From a bacterium (GTDB lineage: Bacteria > Desulfobacterota > Anaeroferrophillalia > Anaeroferrophillales > Tharpellaceae): a stretch of DNA of 13,565 nucleotides. A program made the translations under genes and the position numbers. A model generated the notes under the pieces. The model had not been told where the DNA came from. It made no database searches and saw nothing but the letters and a program-made list of their open reading frames with translations. Location of the stretch: NCBI GenBank assembly GCA_029935295.1, contig JAOZKP010000019.1:1-13565 (forward strand). The letters run 5' to 3'. This document shows positions 6,805 to 13,565 of the stretch, in pieces (positions within the stretch are counted from its first letter, which is position 1; each line of letters starts with the position of its first letter).

Positions 6805-8693
6805 GCGTTGCTCCCTGATAATGTGTTGTGGCGTTGCCGGTAAACTATCAGCAGAATTAATACGATAAGGTTGGTGGTCCAGATAAGAAAAGGGGCAATG
6901 TTGATCAGCCACTCGGTTGAAGGTGGAAACGGAGCCATGATTCCGGTTTGACAGATGAGAAAATTGTAGAGCCAGAGGATTGCCGGCATCATTAGGCCGG
7001 CAGCGATATATATGTTTCCGGTTATAAGTGGGTAGAAGCCCGGCAGCAGGACGCCGGCAGCTGTCCGGCAGACGTTTGGCAGTGATATGGCTGGATGGTT
7101 TGCACTGTCAGCCATGTTTTTTAATTGTGATCCGGTTTGTGACTGTTGTTTAAGGTAGCATACCGGGCATTGTTTCTCTTTGAGTTTTTGGATGGGGTGA
7201 AAAAGACGACCGCATTCGGAGCATATTCTGCGATTAGCCGGAGCCTGCCGTTCTAAATAAAACAGACCGATAATTGTCAGTATGACCAGTGCAAAATAGA
7301 GCGTTCGGCCAGTTCCTGGGAAAATAAGCTGACGCAGAAATTCCGGCAGATAGATATCTTTGTTGGGTTGCGCATCAGCGTAACGCCGGTAGAAATTTTC
7401 AGGCAGACTCATGAAAATGAGCTTATTTCGATTCTGTAGTTTTGCAGTAAGATTGTCTTCAGTGCTGTCGTCAGCGCTGAGACTCGGATCACGTTTGAAT
7501 GCCATTTCCAGAGCCTGCGAACTTTTTTTAAGGTCAAAACTCTGTTGAATATAGGCACGACTGAGATTGTAATAGGGAATACCGGAACTTTTTTCAAGGT
7601 TGGCAGCTTTGATAAACAGCTCCTCGCTTTTTTTTGCTTTGCCCTGAAGTAGATAAATATTGGCAAGATTGTTGTAAGCTGCACCAATCTCGATTTTATT
7701 GGCGATAATCTTTTCTAAAAAAACTTCTGCCTGGGAGAACTCCTGCCGCTGCCGGGCAGACTCCGCCTGAGAGAAAAGTTGGAGGGCCAGCTGGCTCTGA
7801 TTGGTGGCCGGTTGTCTTAACTCGACGTCATTTCCCGGGCTGTTTATGCCGGAGGTGGACAGGCGTGCGGCTTTAAAAAAAGATGAATCCAGAGCGAGAA
7901 GTGAGGCCATGCCCTTTTCATAAGCAAAAGGGACAATCAGCAAAGTTGTGGTTAATATAGTGATAGTAATTATGTCTCGCCGGGTTGCCAGCAAAGCTAT
8001 GGCCGCAGTCAGGAGCAGCAGGCCGAACAAAGGAGTGGGCACAATAATGATCAGTAATGCTGCAATCAGCGAACTCAGCAGGGTGGCTAAGCCCCCTTTT
8101 TGACTTAAATTCAGGTAACCCATTTCGCAGAAGGCACGGTAGTATTTAACGCTTAAAAAAAGGGTAAAGAAAAAGAGGAGGGTGAGCGGGGTGAAGACTG
8201 CTGCGAGCCAGAAAAAAGTAGACGCATAAAGACTTTCAAACGGGTTGTTTTTAAATTTTTTAACGGCTTTGAAGAAGCTGGCAAAAGAAGTCAGATATCG
8301 GTGCTGCCGGAATGTCAGTTTGCTATATGCGGTTTCAGGGAATGAGTAGTCTGGGGATATTGTAATTGCTGCAGTCGTCAGGATATCTTTGTTGACTGGA
8401 GTGAGGTTGTTGTGTTCGGTCAGTTTAAGCAGAGCCAAAGAATAGAGCGTTGCATTCTTGATATCATTTTGTTGTTGGTTTGAAGTGAACTGGTTGATGG
8501 CATCCTGGAGAGAGTCGGGAGATGCGGTTGATGCCTGGATTATTCCCTGCCAGAGATTGTTAAGGTTAGGGTTGGCTTGGCATACGGTCGGGTATGCGAA
8601 CAGCCAGATTAAAAGAAGAATACTTAAAAGTCCGGCTAAATAGAATTTCTCATTTTGCAGACGGTGGACTCTTCTGGTTTTTAATGTCGGCAT
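6801..8693 (-). CDS. polytopic membrane protein with TPR segment and zinc ribbon
   Basis: A 630-residue membrane protein of no recognised named family. Residues 17-36 form a signal-like or first transmembrane helix, with a possible cleavage site after CQA (40). A helical domain follows (41-150), then four hydrophobic stretches (about 158-181, 203-220, 221-237, 240-257). Next is a TPR region (about 300-405: SQAEVFLEKIIANKIEIGAAYNNLANIYLLQG and the following repeat) and a helix at 464-480. A zinc ribbon with CxxC pairs at 491/494 and 509/512 follows (CSECGRLFHP, CPVC). The last hydrophobic stretches are about 543-580, beginning with the LLPGFYPLITGNIYIAAG motif, and 596-617. The ribbon probably lies in the cytoplasm. 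The start ATG has only a weak AGAG nine bases upstream. The stop overlaps the DUF4388 start as ATGA, indicating translational coupling. Together with the TPR and GTPase genes upstream it suggests a membrane scaffold; this is inference. Confidence 0.75.
   Translation of the reverse strand: MPTLKTRRVHRLQNEKFYLAGLLSILLLIWLFAYPTVCQANPNLNNLWQGIIQASTASPDSLQDAINQFTSNQQQNDIKNATLYSLALLKLTEHNNLTPVNKDILTTAAITISPDYSFPETAYSKLTFRQHRYLTSFASFFKAVKKFKNNPFESLYASTFFWLAAVFTPLTLLFFFTLFLSVKYYRAFCEMGYLNLSQKGGLATLLSSLIAALLIIIVPTPLFGLLLLTAAIALLATRRDIITITILTTTLLIVPFAYEKGMASLLALDSSFFKAARLSTSGINSPGNDVELRQPATNQSQLALQLFSQAESARQRQEFSQAEVFLEKIIANKIEIGAAYNNLANIYLLQGKAKKSEELFIKAANLEKSSGIPYYNLSRAYIQQSFDLKKSSQALEMAFKRDPSLSADDSTEDNLTAKLQNRNKLIFMSLPENFYRRYADAQPNKDIYLPEFLRQLIFPGTGRTLYFALVILTIIGLFYLERQAPANRRICSECGRLFHPIQKLKEKQCPVCYLKQQSQTGSQLKNMADSANHPAISLPNVCRTAAGVLLPGFYPLITGNIYIAAGLMMPAILWLYNFLICQTGIMAPFPPSTEWLINIAPFLIWTTNLIVLILLIVYRQRHNTLSGSNA
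6811..6815 (-). promoter_or_regulatory. ribosome binding site GGGAG for the DUF4388 gene
   Basis: GGGAG on the minus strand sits 6 bases before the ATG at 6804, inside the end of the upstream membrane-protein gene. It supports the shorter DUF4388 start and ATGA coupling. Confidence 0.65.
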
Positions 8694-8764
8694 AATTACA
8701 AACTCTAAAGTAGTATTAAGATGTGGAAAGCAATGTGCGGTTATTTTAAGGTGTCTTCCGCGGT

Positions 8765-9835
8765 CTAAATTGTTTTACAGAAATCTTTAATGGTCAGGGT
8801 TATGTCGATGTTGAGCATGTTTTGCTGATCCGGATCAGTTGCCAGCCGTATCGGCAGTGTGATTGTGTAGGGGTTGACAATCCGAGCTTTGCCGACTTGG
8901 GAAATTTCCGGGATAAAAGGTTCACCTGCTGCTGCTGCTGGTTGCGGAGATTTTGTCAGGTCCCGGGTTGGAGTTCCGGGGAAGGCAAACGGCGGGTGTT
9001 TGTCTGTCATTGTGTCGCCGGTGTCACTTTCAGTTGGTTGGTCAGAACTCAGATCTGTTGCCGGGGGTCCCGGAATGGTACCGACTCTGATCTCATTTGT
9101 AGTGATTTCTTCAGAAGCTGTGGAATTGGCAGATTTTCCCGGGACAGTCGGGGCGATTGGCGGGATTTCCGGGGATTGTTCAATTGTCGGTTGCGGCGGG
9201 GCTGATGGCCGTATTTCAGGTTTTTTGGCGCCGCCTTGTTCAGTGCGCTTACTTTTATTTTTTAAGTCCTGCAAAACCTGCTTGCAGCATGCAGTCAATG
9301 TCTGCAAAACCCCGTTGCCGGTTACGGCTGATGATGAAAAACTTAATCGTTGGGGTTGGTCGAAGAGTCGGTCAAGATCTTCAACCGACATGACATCGTT
9401 GAGATCACGTTTATTATATTGTAAAATTAATGGGATCTGGCTGATATCGCGATTGTAATATTTCAGGTTTTCAATAAGATTGTTAAAACTTTCAAGGTTT
9501 TCCTGCCCCATGGAGGCCTGAGAGTCGGCGACGAAAATAACCCCGTCGACCCCGGTCAAGACAGCTTTTCTGGTGGAATTATAGTAGACTTGTCCGGGAA
9601 CCGTGTAGATCTGGAAGCGGGTTTTGAAGCCGCCGACATTTTCAAGTTCAATCGGGAGAAAATCAAAAAACAGAGTCCGGTCAGCATCTGTTGCCAGAGA
9701 AACCAGTTCACCTCTCTGACGCGGGTTCAATTTTTGGTGAATATACTGGACGTTAGTAGTTTTGCCGCAAAGCGCCGGCCCATAATAGACAATCTTGGCG
9801 CTGATCTCTCTTTTTTTGTAATTGAAAATTGCCAT
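8765..9835 (-). CDS. MglA-like small Ras-type GTPase with long proline-rich C-terminal extension
   Basis: Residues 1-192 form a complete MglA-family GTPase: P-loop GPALCGKT (19-26), the MglA-type switch II TVPGQVYYNSTRK (78-90), NKRD guanine specificity motif (141-144) and SSAVTG (168-173). MglA proteins act as GTP-dependent polarity switches for motility or surface machinery, normally with the roadblock protein MglB as their GAP; no MglB gene is visible in this window. Canonical MglA is about 195 residues; this one has 356. Residues 193-310 are a low-complexity linker rich in Pro, Ser and Thr. The last 40 residues (about 317-356) look folded, with alternating hydrophobic strands (ARIVNPYTITLPIRLA, NIDITLTIK). 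AGGA lies 5 bases before the ATG. It is the second gene of the minus-strand cluster, 91 bases after the TPR gene and 71 before the membrane-protein gene. The GTPase call is firm; the role of the tail is unknown. Confidence 0.9.
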   Translation of the reverse strand: MAIFNYKKREISAKIVYYGPALCGKTTNVQYIHQKLNPRQRGELVSLATDADRTLFFDFLPIELENVGGFKTRFQIYTVPGQVYYNSTRKAVLTGVDGVIFVADSQASMGQENLESFNNLIENLKYYNRDISQIPLILQYNKRDLNDVMSVEDLDRLFDQPQRLSFSSSAVTGNGVLQTLTACCKQVLQDLKNKSKRTEQGGAKKPEIRPSAPPQPTIEQSPEIPPIAPTVPGKSANSTASEEITTNEIRVGTIPGPPATDLSSDQPTESDTGDTMTDKHPPFAFPGTPTRDLTKSPQPAAAAGEPFIPEISQVGKARIVNPYTITLPIRLATDPDQQNMLNIDITLTIKDFCKTI

Positions 9836-9926
9836 TGTTATCCTATATGTCCGGTCAACCCGGAATTTATTGTTGCTCTGTAAATTTGTTTAGTCGATAG
9901 CTCTGATGCCATTCATCTATTTTTTA

Positions 9927-11057
9927 TTAAATGCTGTTTCCCAGGATTTCGATCTCATTTGCGAGTTCCTGGTTCTCCGGATCGAGAGAGTGAGCTTCGC
10001 GAAAAGCTTCAAGTGCCTGCGGGATGTGTCCCATCTCTTTCAGAATCAATCCGAGCTGCATTTTAAAAGTCAGAAAATCCTGCATGGTTAAGCCTTTTTC
10101 AAGCAATCCCTGCTGCACCTGTGACAACGCGGTTGAGAGTGATCCCTGGCTCATGAAAATACGGCTTCTAAGCAATAAGGTCGGCAGCCGGAAGTTGTTT
10201 GATTTAAGAGACTCTTCGCTCTCCTGCAGGGCCTGTTCGGGCATCTTCAGCTCATTATAGGCCATTGCCAGGTTGTAATGAAATTTGTCGGTGTCCGAAT
10301 CGTTTGTATCGTCCTGATAGGTGGACTTTAAGGTTTGAAAAATCTCCTCAACTCCGTGCGGCTCTCCCTTTTCCGTAGCATTTGGCTCGCCGGAATCAAT
10401 AGTTGAATCATCGCCAATGTCATCTATTTCAATGCCAAGTTCGGCGCCCAGGTCAAAAAAACTGTCATCTGCAGTGCGGTTCTCTGGAGTCGGTTCAGAT
10501 TCAGTTGTGCCGTCCGGTTTAGTTATAATTATATCGGAATAGATACTTTTGGCATTTTCCTGATGTTCCGGAAAAATTTCCTTGATAATCAGCTTGTAAG
10601 GCTCTTTGTCCGGAGCGATTTCTAAAATAGTTTCCAGAACTTTCAGAGCTTTATTATTCAAGTCATTTGTATGATAATAATCAAAGGCTTTGTGCAGGTA
10701 AGTGGTGGCGTCGGCGTAAAACTTTTTCTGCTGATAGATCCGGCCCAATTCAAGGTTGGCTTCAAGGTGACTCGGATCTTCATTGAGAATCTTTTTATAC
10801 GTGGCGATTGCTAGTGGCGTGAAATCATTTTCAATATATAGGCGTGCACTTTTGCAGTACTCTTCTAAGGCATTTTCACGTTCGCCACGGGTTAAATAGC
10901 TGTCGGCGAGTTTGAGGCGCAGCCGGAAATTATTCGGGTTTTGTTTGAGTTGCGCCTCAATGGCCTCGATAACCTCATCTGAGATATCGACAACCGAATC
11001 TTTTTGGCGTGTGAATGCGCTCTTTAACCTTGAGAAGAAACCGAGTTTTTTAGCCAA
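9927..11057 (-). CDS. soluble tetratricopeptide repeat (TPR) protein
   Basis: The 376-residue protein begins with a short basic amphipathic segment (LGFFSRLKSAFTRQK, 5-19) that could contact membrane or nucleic acid. An N-terminal TPR array (about 27-150) includes NNFRLRLKLADSYLTRGERE, PSHLEANLELGRIYQQKKFY and a further repeat. An acidic, probably disordered linker follows (about 180-255) with FFDLGAELGIEID (200-212), a motif style seen in TPR proteins of related bacteria. A C-terminal TPR block (about 257-365) ends the protein. The start is TTG at 11057: an in-frame stop lies a few codons upstream, no ATG or GTG intervenes, and the family-like N-terminus begins here. Only a poor ribosome binding site precedes it. 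It is the first gene of the minus-strand cluster and a probable protein-interaction scaffold for the GTPase; that link rests on gene order only. Confidence 0.85.
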   Translation of the reverse strand: MAKKLGFFSRLKSAFTRQKDSVVDISDEVIEAIEAQLKQNPNNFRLRLKLADSYLTRGERENALEEYCKSARLYIENDFTPLAIATYKKILNEDPSHLEANLELGRIYQQKKFYADATTYLHKAFDYYHTNDLNNKALKVLETILEIAPDKEPYKLIIKEIFPEHQENAKSIYSDIIITKPDGTTESEPTPENRTADDSFFDLGAELGIEIDDIGDDSTIDSGEPNATEKGEPHGVEEIFQTLKSTYQDDTNDSDTDKFHYNLAMAYNELKMPEQALQESEESLKSNNFRLPTLLLRSRIFMSQGSLSTALSQVQQGLLEKGLTMQDFLTFKMQLGLILKEMGHIPQALEAFREAHSLDPENQELANEIEILGNSI

Positions 11058-11267
11058 TTTAGAACGACACTTTTAATCTATCAGCATTGAAGGAAATTTA
11101 TGGTTCCAAGTATCTTTTAGAACCCCATTTTGTTGCTATAAAAATCTAATTAATTGAAGGACTTAATATAATTTTTGACTTTTGTCAATTGTTTTGCTAA
11201 GGCTGATGGCAAAATTCATTTGATCTGTAGGCAGGGCCATTTTTTTACTTTTACTCTCTGATAATTT
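11058..11267. promoter_or_regulatory. divergent intergenic region between the TPR operon and the LD-carboxypeptidase gene
   Basis: These 210 AT-rich bases should carry the promoters of both the minus-strand operon and the plus-strand genes. Candidate elements are a plus-strand TTGACT (11175-11180) followed after 17 bases by an extended but poor -10 (TGC TAAGGC, -10 box 11198-11203). On the minus strand there is a perfect TTGACA (11188-11183), but only non-ideal -10 boxes at short spacing (TATTAA after 14 bases). A lone TATAAT on the plus strand (11167-11172) lacks a -35 partner. No assignment is secure. Confidence 0.4.
11175..11188. repeat. small palindrome TTGACTTTTGTCAA
   Basis: Two perfect 5-base arms (TTGAC and GTCAA) flank four T. 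Each arm is also a -35-like hexamer, one facing each direction, so the element could be an operator or a shared promoter core. At this size chance is possible. Confidence 0.35.
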
Positions 11268-12209
11268 ATGCCGTTAACCCCACCCGCAATTCAGAAAGGC
11301 GACTGTCTGGGGATTTTTGCCCCTGCAAGTCCGGTGCGTCAGGAATTTGTAGAAAAAGGCCACAACTATCTTTTGCAGTCAGGCTATAGCTATCGTGATG
11401 GTACAGCACTTTCAGCGCGTGCTTACCATGTTGCCGGCGACTCTAACTCGCGGCTGGTTGATTTTGAAGATCTGCTCGTTGACTCTGAGGTCAAGGGGCT
11501 GATTGCAGCCCGGGGCGGCTATGGTTCTATGACTCTGCTACCGCGTCTTAATTATGAACTGATTCGTCGGCACCCTAAAATAATTTTGGGATTTAGTGAT
11601 GTTACGGCCCTGCAGCTGGCTTTGTGGCATAGAATTGAATTAATAACTTTTTCCGGACCCATGCTTGCAGTTGAGATGGCCCGGCCGGATGCGGTGAACA
11701 GCTCGCTGCTCTGGGCGCTTATGTCCGGAGTTGAAGAAGAGTTGCTCAATGTTCTGCTGTCAGCCAGTTTAGAATCGCAGGAAATTGAATTTCTCCGGCC
11801 CGGCACTTTTTCCGGCCGTTTGTTAGGCGGCACTCTGACAATTATAGCAGCACTTGCCGGCAGTGCTTATATGCCGGATTTCAGTGGTAAGATTATCTTT
11901 TTAGAGGATCGCGGGGAACCTCTTTACCGGATTGACCGGGCCCTGACCCAGCTTCGTTTGAGCGGAGTTTTTAATAATCCTGCCGCGGTCGTATGTGGTG
12001 ATTTTACATTACCGGTCGAGAGCCGTGAAGCTTTCCAGCTCAAAACTTTTCTGCGTGAATTTTTTGTCGATGATGATTTTCCGGTGTTGATGAATTTCCC
12101 CTACGGACATATCTCCCAAAGCTTTATTTTTCCGCAAGGGGGCAGAATGCAATTTGAGTGCCGGGAACGAAAAATTTCTTTACTGGAGAGCCCGGTTACG
12201 TCACAGTAA
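11268..12209 (+). CDS. ldcA: LD-carboxypeptidase, S66 family (muramoyltetrapeptide carboxypeptidase)
   Basis: The 313-residue cytoplasmic serine peptidase removes the terminal D-alanine from murein tetrapeptides, a step in peptidoglycan recycling. The complete S66 catalytic triad is readable: Ser110 in GFSDVTAL, Glu213 in FLEDRGEPLYRIDR, and His281 in NFPYGHISQSF. The conserved ARGGYGS (81-87) and GRLLGGTL (183-190) motifs are also present, and the N-terminus KGDCLGIFAPASPV is standard for the family. Length is normal. The ATG at 11268 is the first possible start, since an in-frame TAA lies two codons before it, but it lacks a clear ribosome binding site, so translation may be weak or the leader short. 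It is followed after 42 bases by the flavoprotein-like gene on the same strand and is probably co-transcribed with it. Confidence 0.92.
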   Translation: MPLTPPAIQKGDCLGIFAPASPVRQEFVEKGHNYLLQSGYSYRDGTALSARAYHVAGDSNSRLVDFEDLLVDSEVKGLIAARGGYGSMTLLPRLNYELIRRHPKIILGFSDVTALQLALWHRIELITFSGPMLAVEMARPDAVNSSLLWALMSGVEEELLNVLLSASLESQEIEFLRPGTFSGRLLGGTLTIIAALAGSAYMPDFSGKIIFLEDRGEPLYRIDRALTQLRLSGVFNNPAAVVCGDFTLPVESREAFQLKTFLREFFVDDDFPVLMNFPYGHISQSFIFPQGGRMQFECRERKISLLESPVTSQ

Positions 12210-12251
12210 TTTTCACAAATTAAGAATGATTTTTTATGGTGATTATAATAT

Positions 12252-13514
12252 ATGGCAGTTGATTTTGATATAGCTTGTCGGGAGGGTGACTTAGGTGCAC
12301 TGCTGACCGCCTCCTTTCTCCAGCAGGAGGGATGTCGGGTTCTGTTGCTGCCGCCTCTGCCCGGGCGTTTGCCGGACCCCAATTTTCTGTTGCCGGTGGT
12401 TCGGGGCTATCCGGCCCGGCTACTGGCAGATTTTATTGATCTGGAGTTGCCGGCAGAGCCTTTTTTTTCCTGGCAAAGCGGCTCAGAAGTGCAGTCATGG
12501 TCAAGTTCGGTTCCGGCAACCGGGGTGGCGGCAGTCTCTGAAATTGAGACTACTACACTTAATCCGGAATTGTGGCGGCAGCTTGATGAGTTGTGGCGAT
12601 TGATTGACGGCTGCATGGAGCAGAACTTAAATATGCCGGCGACTTCAATTACCGGTTTCTGGCAGATGTTTTTGTTGCTGGTGCGAAGCGAATTATTGCG
12701 TGAGAGCCGGCGCCATACTTTGGACAGCTGGCTTAATGAAGCCGGTATAGCTTTTGCTGAACAGTGTCGATGGCAATCACTGGTGCCGTTGATTTCACTG
12801 TATCGTTTTCGCAAATTGCCTCTTTTAGCTTTTGCTTATGGTGTGCAGACCCTGTTGCACCCTTCGGCTTTAGTGGATGTTGCAACTCTCAAACGTGAAT
12901 TATTTGCGGGCTTGGTTGCAAAAGGGGCAGAATTGACGACCGAAATATGGGGGCCGGTTTTTGACGGCAAATGGTACATCGGAGCCGGCAAGGATAATAT
13001 GGTTTCCTGTCGTTCAACGGTCTACCTTGCGGATGCGAATCCTGACAGTTTGCGGCGGGAGATCCCGACCGGCAATCAGCGGCGTGATTTTAAACGGCAA
13101 CTCCGTCTGGAAGACCCGGGGTTTTTACACCGGCAGGTTGAGTGTAAGAGTCGTACAAACCTTTCGGAGAAGCATTTACTTTATCATTTAGACTGCAGTG
13201 GGACTGAAAACCTGACCGATTCTCAGTTTCATGCTCCACTTTCAAGTTCTGCTGTCGAAAATGGTTTGAATCAAAGGCGGCTGCGGCACAGTTGGCAGGT
13301 AGCTGCCGGTGAAACCGTCATTAAACCGGGTGACTACTGGGGTTGGCAGCCGCGGTTGCCAGCAATGATGGGAGGTGGTTTTCTCCCGCTGACCGGAAGT
13401 TTTTGTCGTTTTTATCGAGTTGGCTGGCATAATCTGCCAGGTTTCGGTCTTGGCGGTCTTGTCTGCAGTGCCCGCCAGGCGGCGTCTTTGATACTTGCCA
13501 ACGAAATTGTTTAG
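12252..13514 (+). CDS. degenerate FAD/NAD(P)-binding oxidoreductase-like protein (phytoene desaturase type)
   Basis: No confident family match, but both ends resemble the FAD-binding halves of phytoene-desaturase or amine-oxidase-like flavoproteins. The N-terminus FDIACREGDLGALLTASFLQ then CRVLLLPP (5-35) has the strand-helix-strand layout of a dinucleotide-binding fold. The usual GxGxxG is replaced by REGDLG, and the acidic residue expected after the second strand is missing. Residues about 196-228 (YGVQTLLHPSALVDVATLKR and then AKGAEL) resemble the substrate-domain helix region of these enzymes. The C-terminus RVGWHNLPGFGLGGLVCSAR (389-408) resembles the closing FAD-contacting motif. FAD binding is therefore doubtful, and the protein may be a non-catalytic partner of the gene just downstream. 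GGTGA lies 9 bases before the ATG. The gene follows ldcA by 42 bases and is followed 27 bases later by a new start. Confidence 0.55.
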   Translation: MAVDFDIACREGDLGALLTASFLQQEGCRVLLLPPLPGRLPDPNFLLPVVRGYPARLLADFIDLELPAEPFFSWQSGSEVQSWSSSVPATGVAAVSEIETTTLNPELWRQLDELWRLIDGCMEQNLNMPATSITGFWQMFLLLVRSELLRESRRHTLDSWLNEAGIAFAEQCRWQSLVPLISLYRFRKLPLLAFAYGVQTLLHPSALVDVATLKRELFAGLVAKGAELTTEIWGPVFDGKWYIGAGKDNMVSCRSTVYLADANPDSLRREIPTGNQRRDFKRQLRLEDPGFLHRQVECKSRTNLSEKHLLYHLDCSGTENLTDSQFHAPLSSSAVENGLNQRRLRHSWQVAAGETVIKPGDYWGWQPRLPAMMGGGFLPLTGSFCRFYRVGWHNLPGFGLGGLVCSARQAASLILANEIV

Positions 13515-13541
13515 ACTGAGATTATTTCAAAGGAGAAAATT

Positions 13542-13565
13542 TTGCTGAATTCACTGGATGTCATA
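13542..13565 (+). CDS. start of a downstream gene, cut by the window edge
   Basis: AAGGAG ends 6 bases before a TTG at 13542, which opens a frame of eight codons (MLNSLDVI) to the window end. The SLDVI pattern is how many FAD/NAD(P)-binding Rossmann proteins begin, and it aligns with VDFDIA of the gene just upstream. A tandem flavoprotein pair is therefore possible, but eight residues cannot establish the family. A later in-frame start outside the window cannot be excluded. Confidence 0.5.

Noticed and set aside
8874..9458. A 194-codon plus-strand open frame opposite the GTPase gene
   Set aside because: It lies fully antisense to the well-supported GTPase gene and its composition (runs of Gly, Ser, Val, Cys) is what the reverse of a Pro/Thr-rich linker gives. 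No domain is recognisable.
9849..9863. Small hairpin TCCGG-TCAAC-CCGGA just upstream of the GTPase ribosome binding site
   Set aside because: The stem is only 5 base pairs, has no T-run after it and resembles no riboswitch or attenuator.
11102..11124. GGTTC / GAACC inverted repeat in the leader of the TPR operon
   Set aside because: A 5-base stem with a 13-base loop and no further structure is too weak to call a terminator or operator.

Overview
The window looks like a chromosomal segment of a Gram-negative bacterium of moderate GC content, most plausibly a Desulfobacterota/Desulfuromonadales-type organism. This is an inference from gene content: an HDOD signalling protein, a roughly 610-residue UbiD-family decarboxylase, MglA-like GTPase, DUF4388 (PATAN-like) and TPR proteins, and a class II aldolase of the type common in that group. 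No rRNA, tRNA, CRISPR array, transposase or integrase was seen. About ten complete protein genes fill the window, plus a probable gene fragment at each end.

Left part (1-4763). A plus-strand HDOD-GAF-type signalling protein (164-1909) ends one base away from a minus-strand, AT-rich DUF1796-like gene (1911-2642). A divergent intergenic region of about 250 bases follows, with good promoter candidates in both directions, and leads to a plus-strand UbiD-family prenyl-FMN-dependent decarboxylase (2895-4739).

Central part (4764-11057, all minus strand, read right to left). Five genes are arranged like an operon: a soluble TPR protein, an MglA-like small GTPase with a long proline-rich C-terminal extension, a polytopic membrane protein with TPRs and a zinc ribbon, a DUF4388 protein with one membrane helix, and a class II fructose-bisphosphate aldolase. 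The last three are linked by overlapping start and stop codons. The first four look like parts of one membrane-associated, GTPase-controlled signalling or polarity module without an MglB partner. This is the most interesting part of the window. The aldolase at the end is an ordinary glycolytic enzyme in an unusual place.

Right part (11058-13565, plus strand). After a 210-base divergent intergenic region come an S66-family LD-carboxypeptidase for peptidoglycan recycling (11268-12209) and a protein resembling a flavin-dependent phytoene-desaturase-like oxidoreductase with a degraded nucleotide-binding motif (12252-13514). The first eight codons of a further gene (from 13542) also look like the start of a Rossmann fold.

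All family assignments come from reading motifs by eye; no database search was possible.
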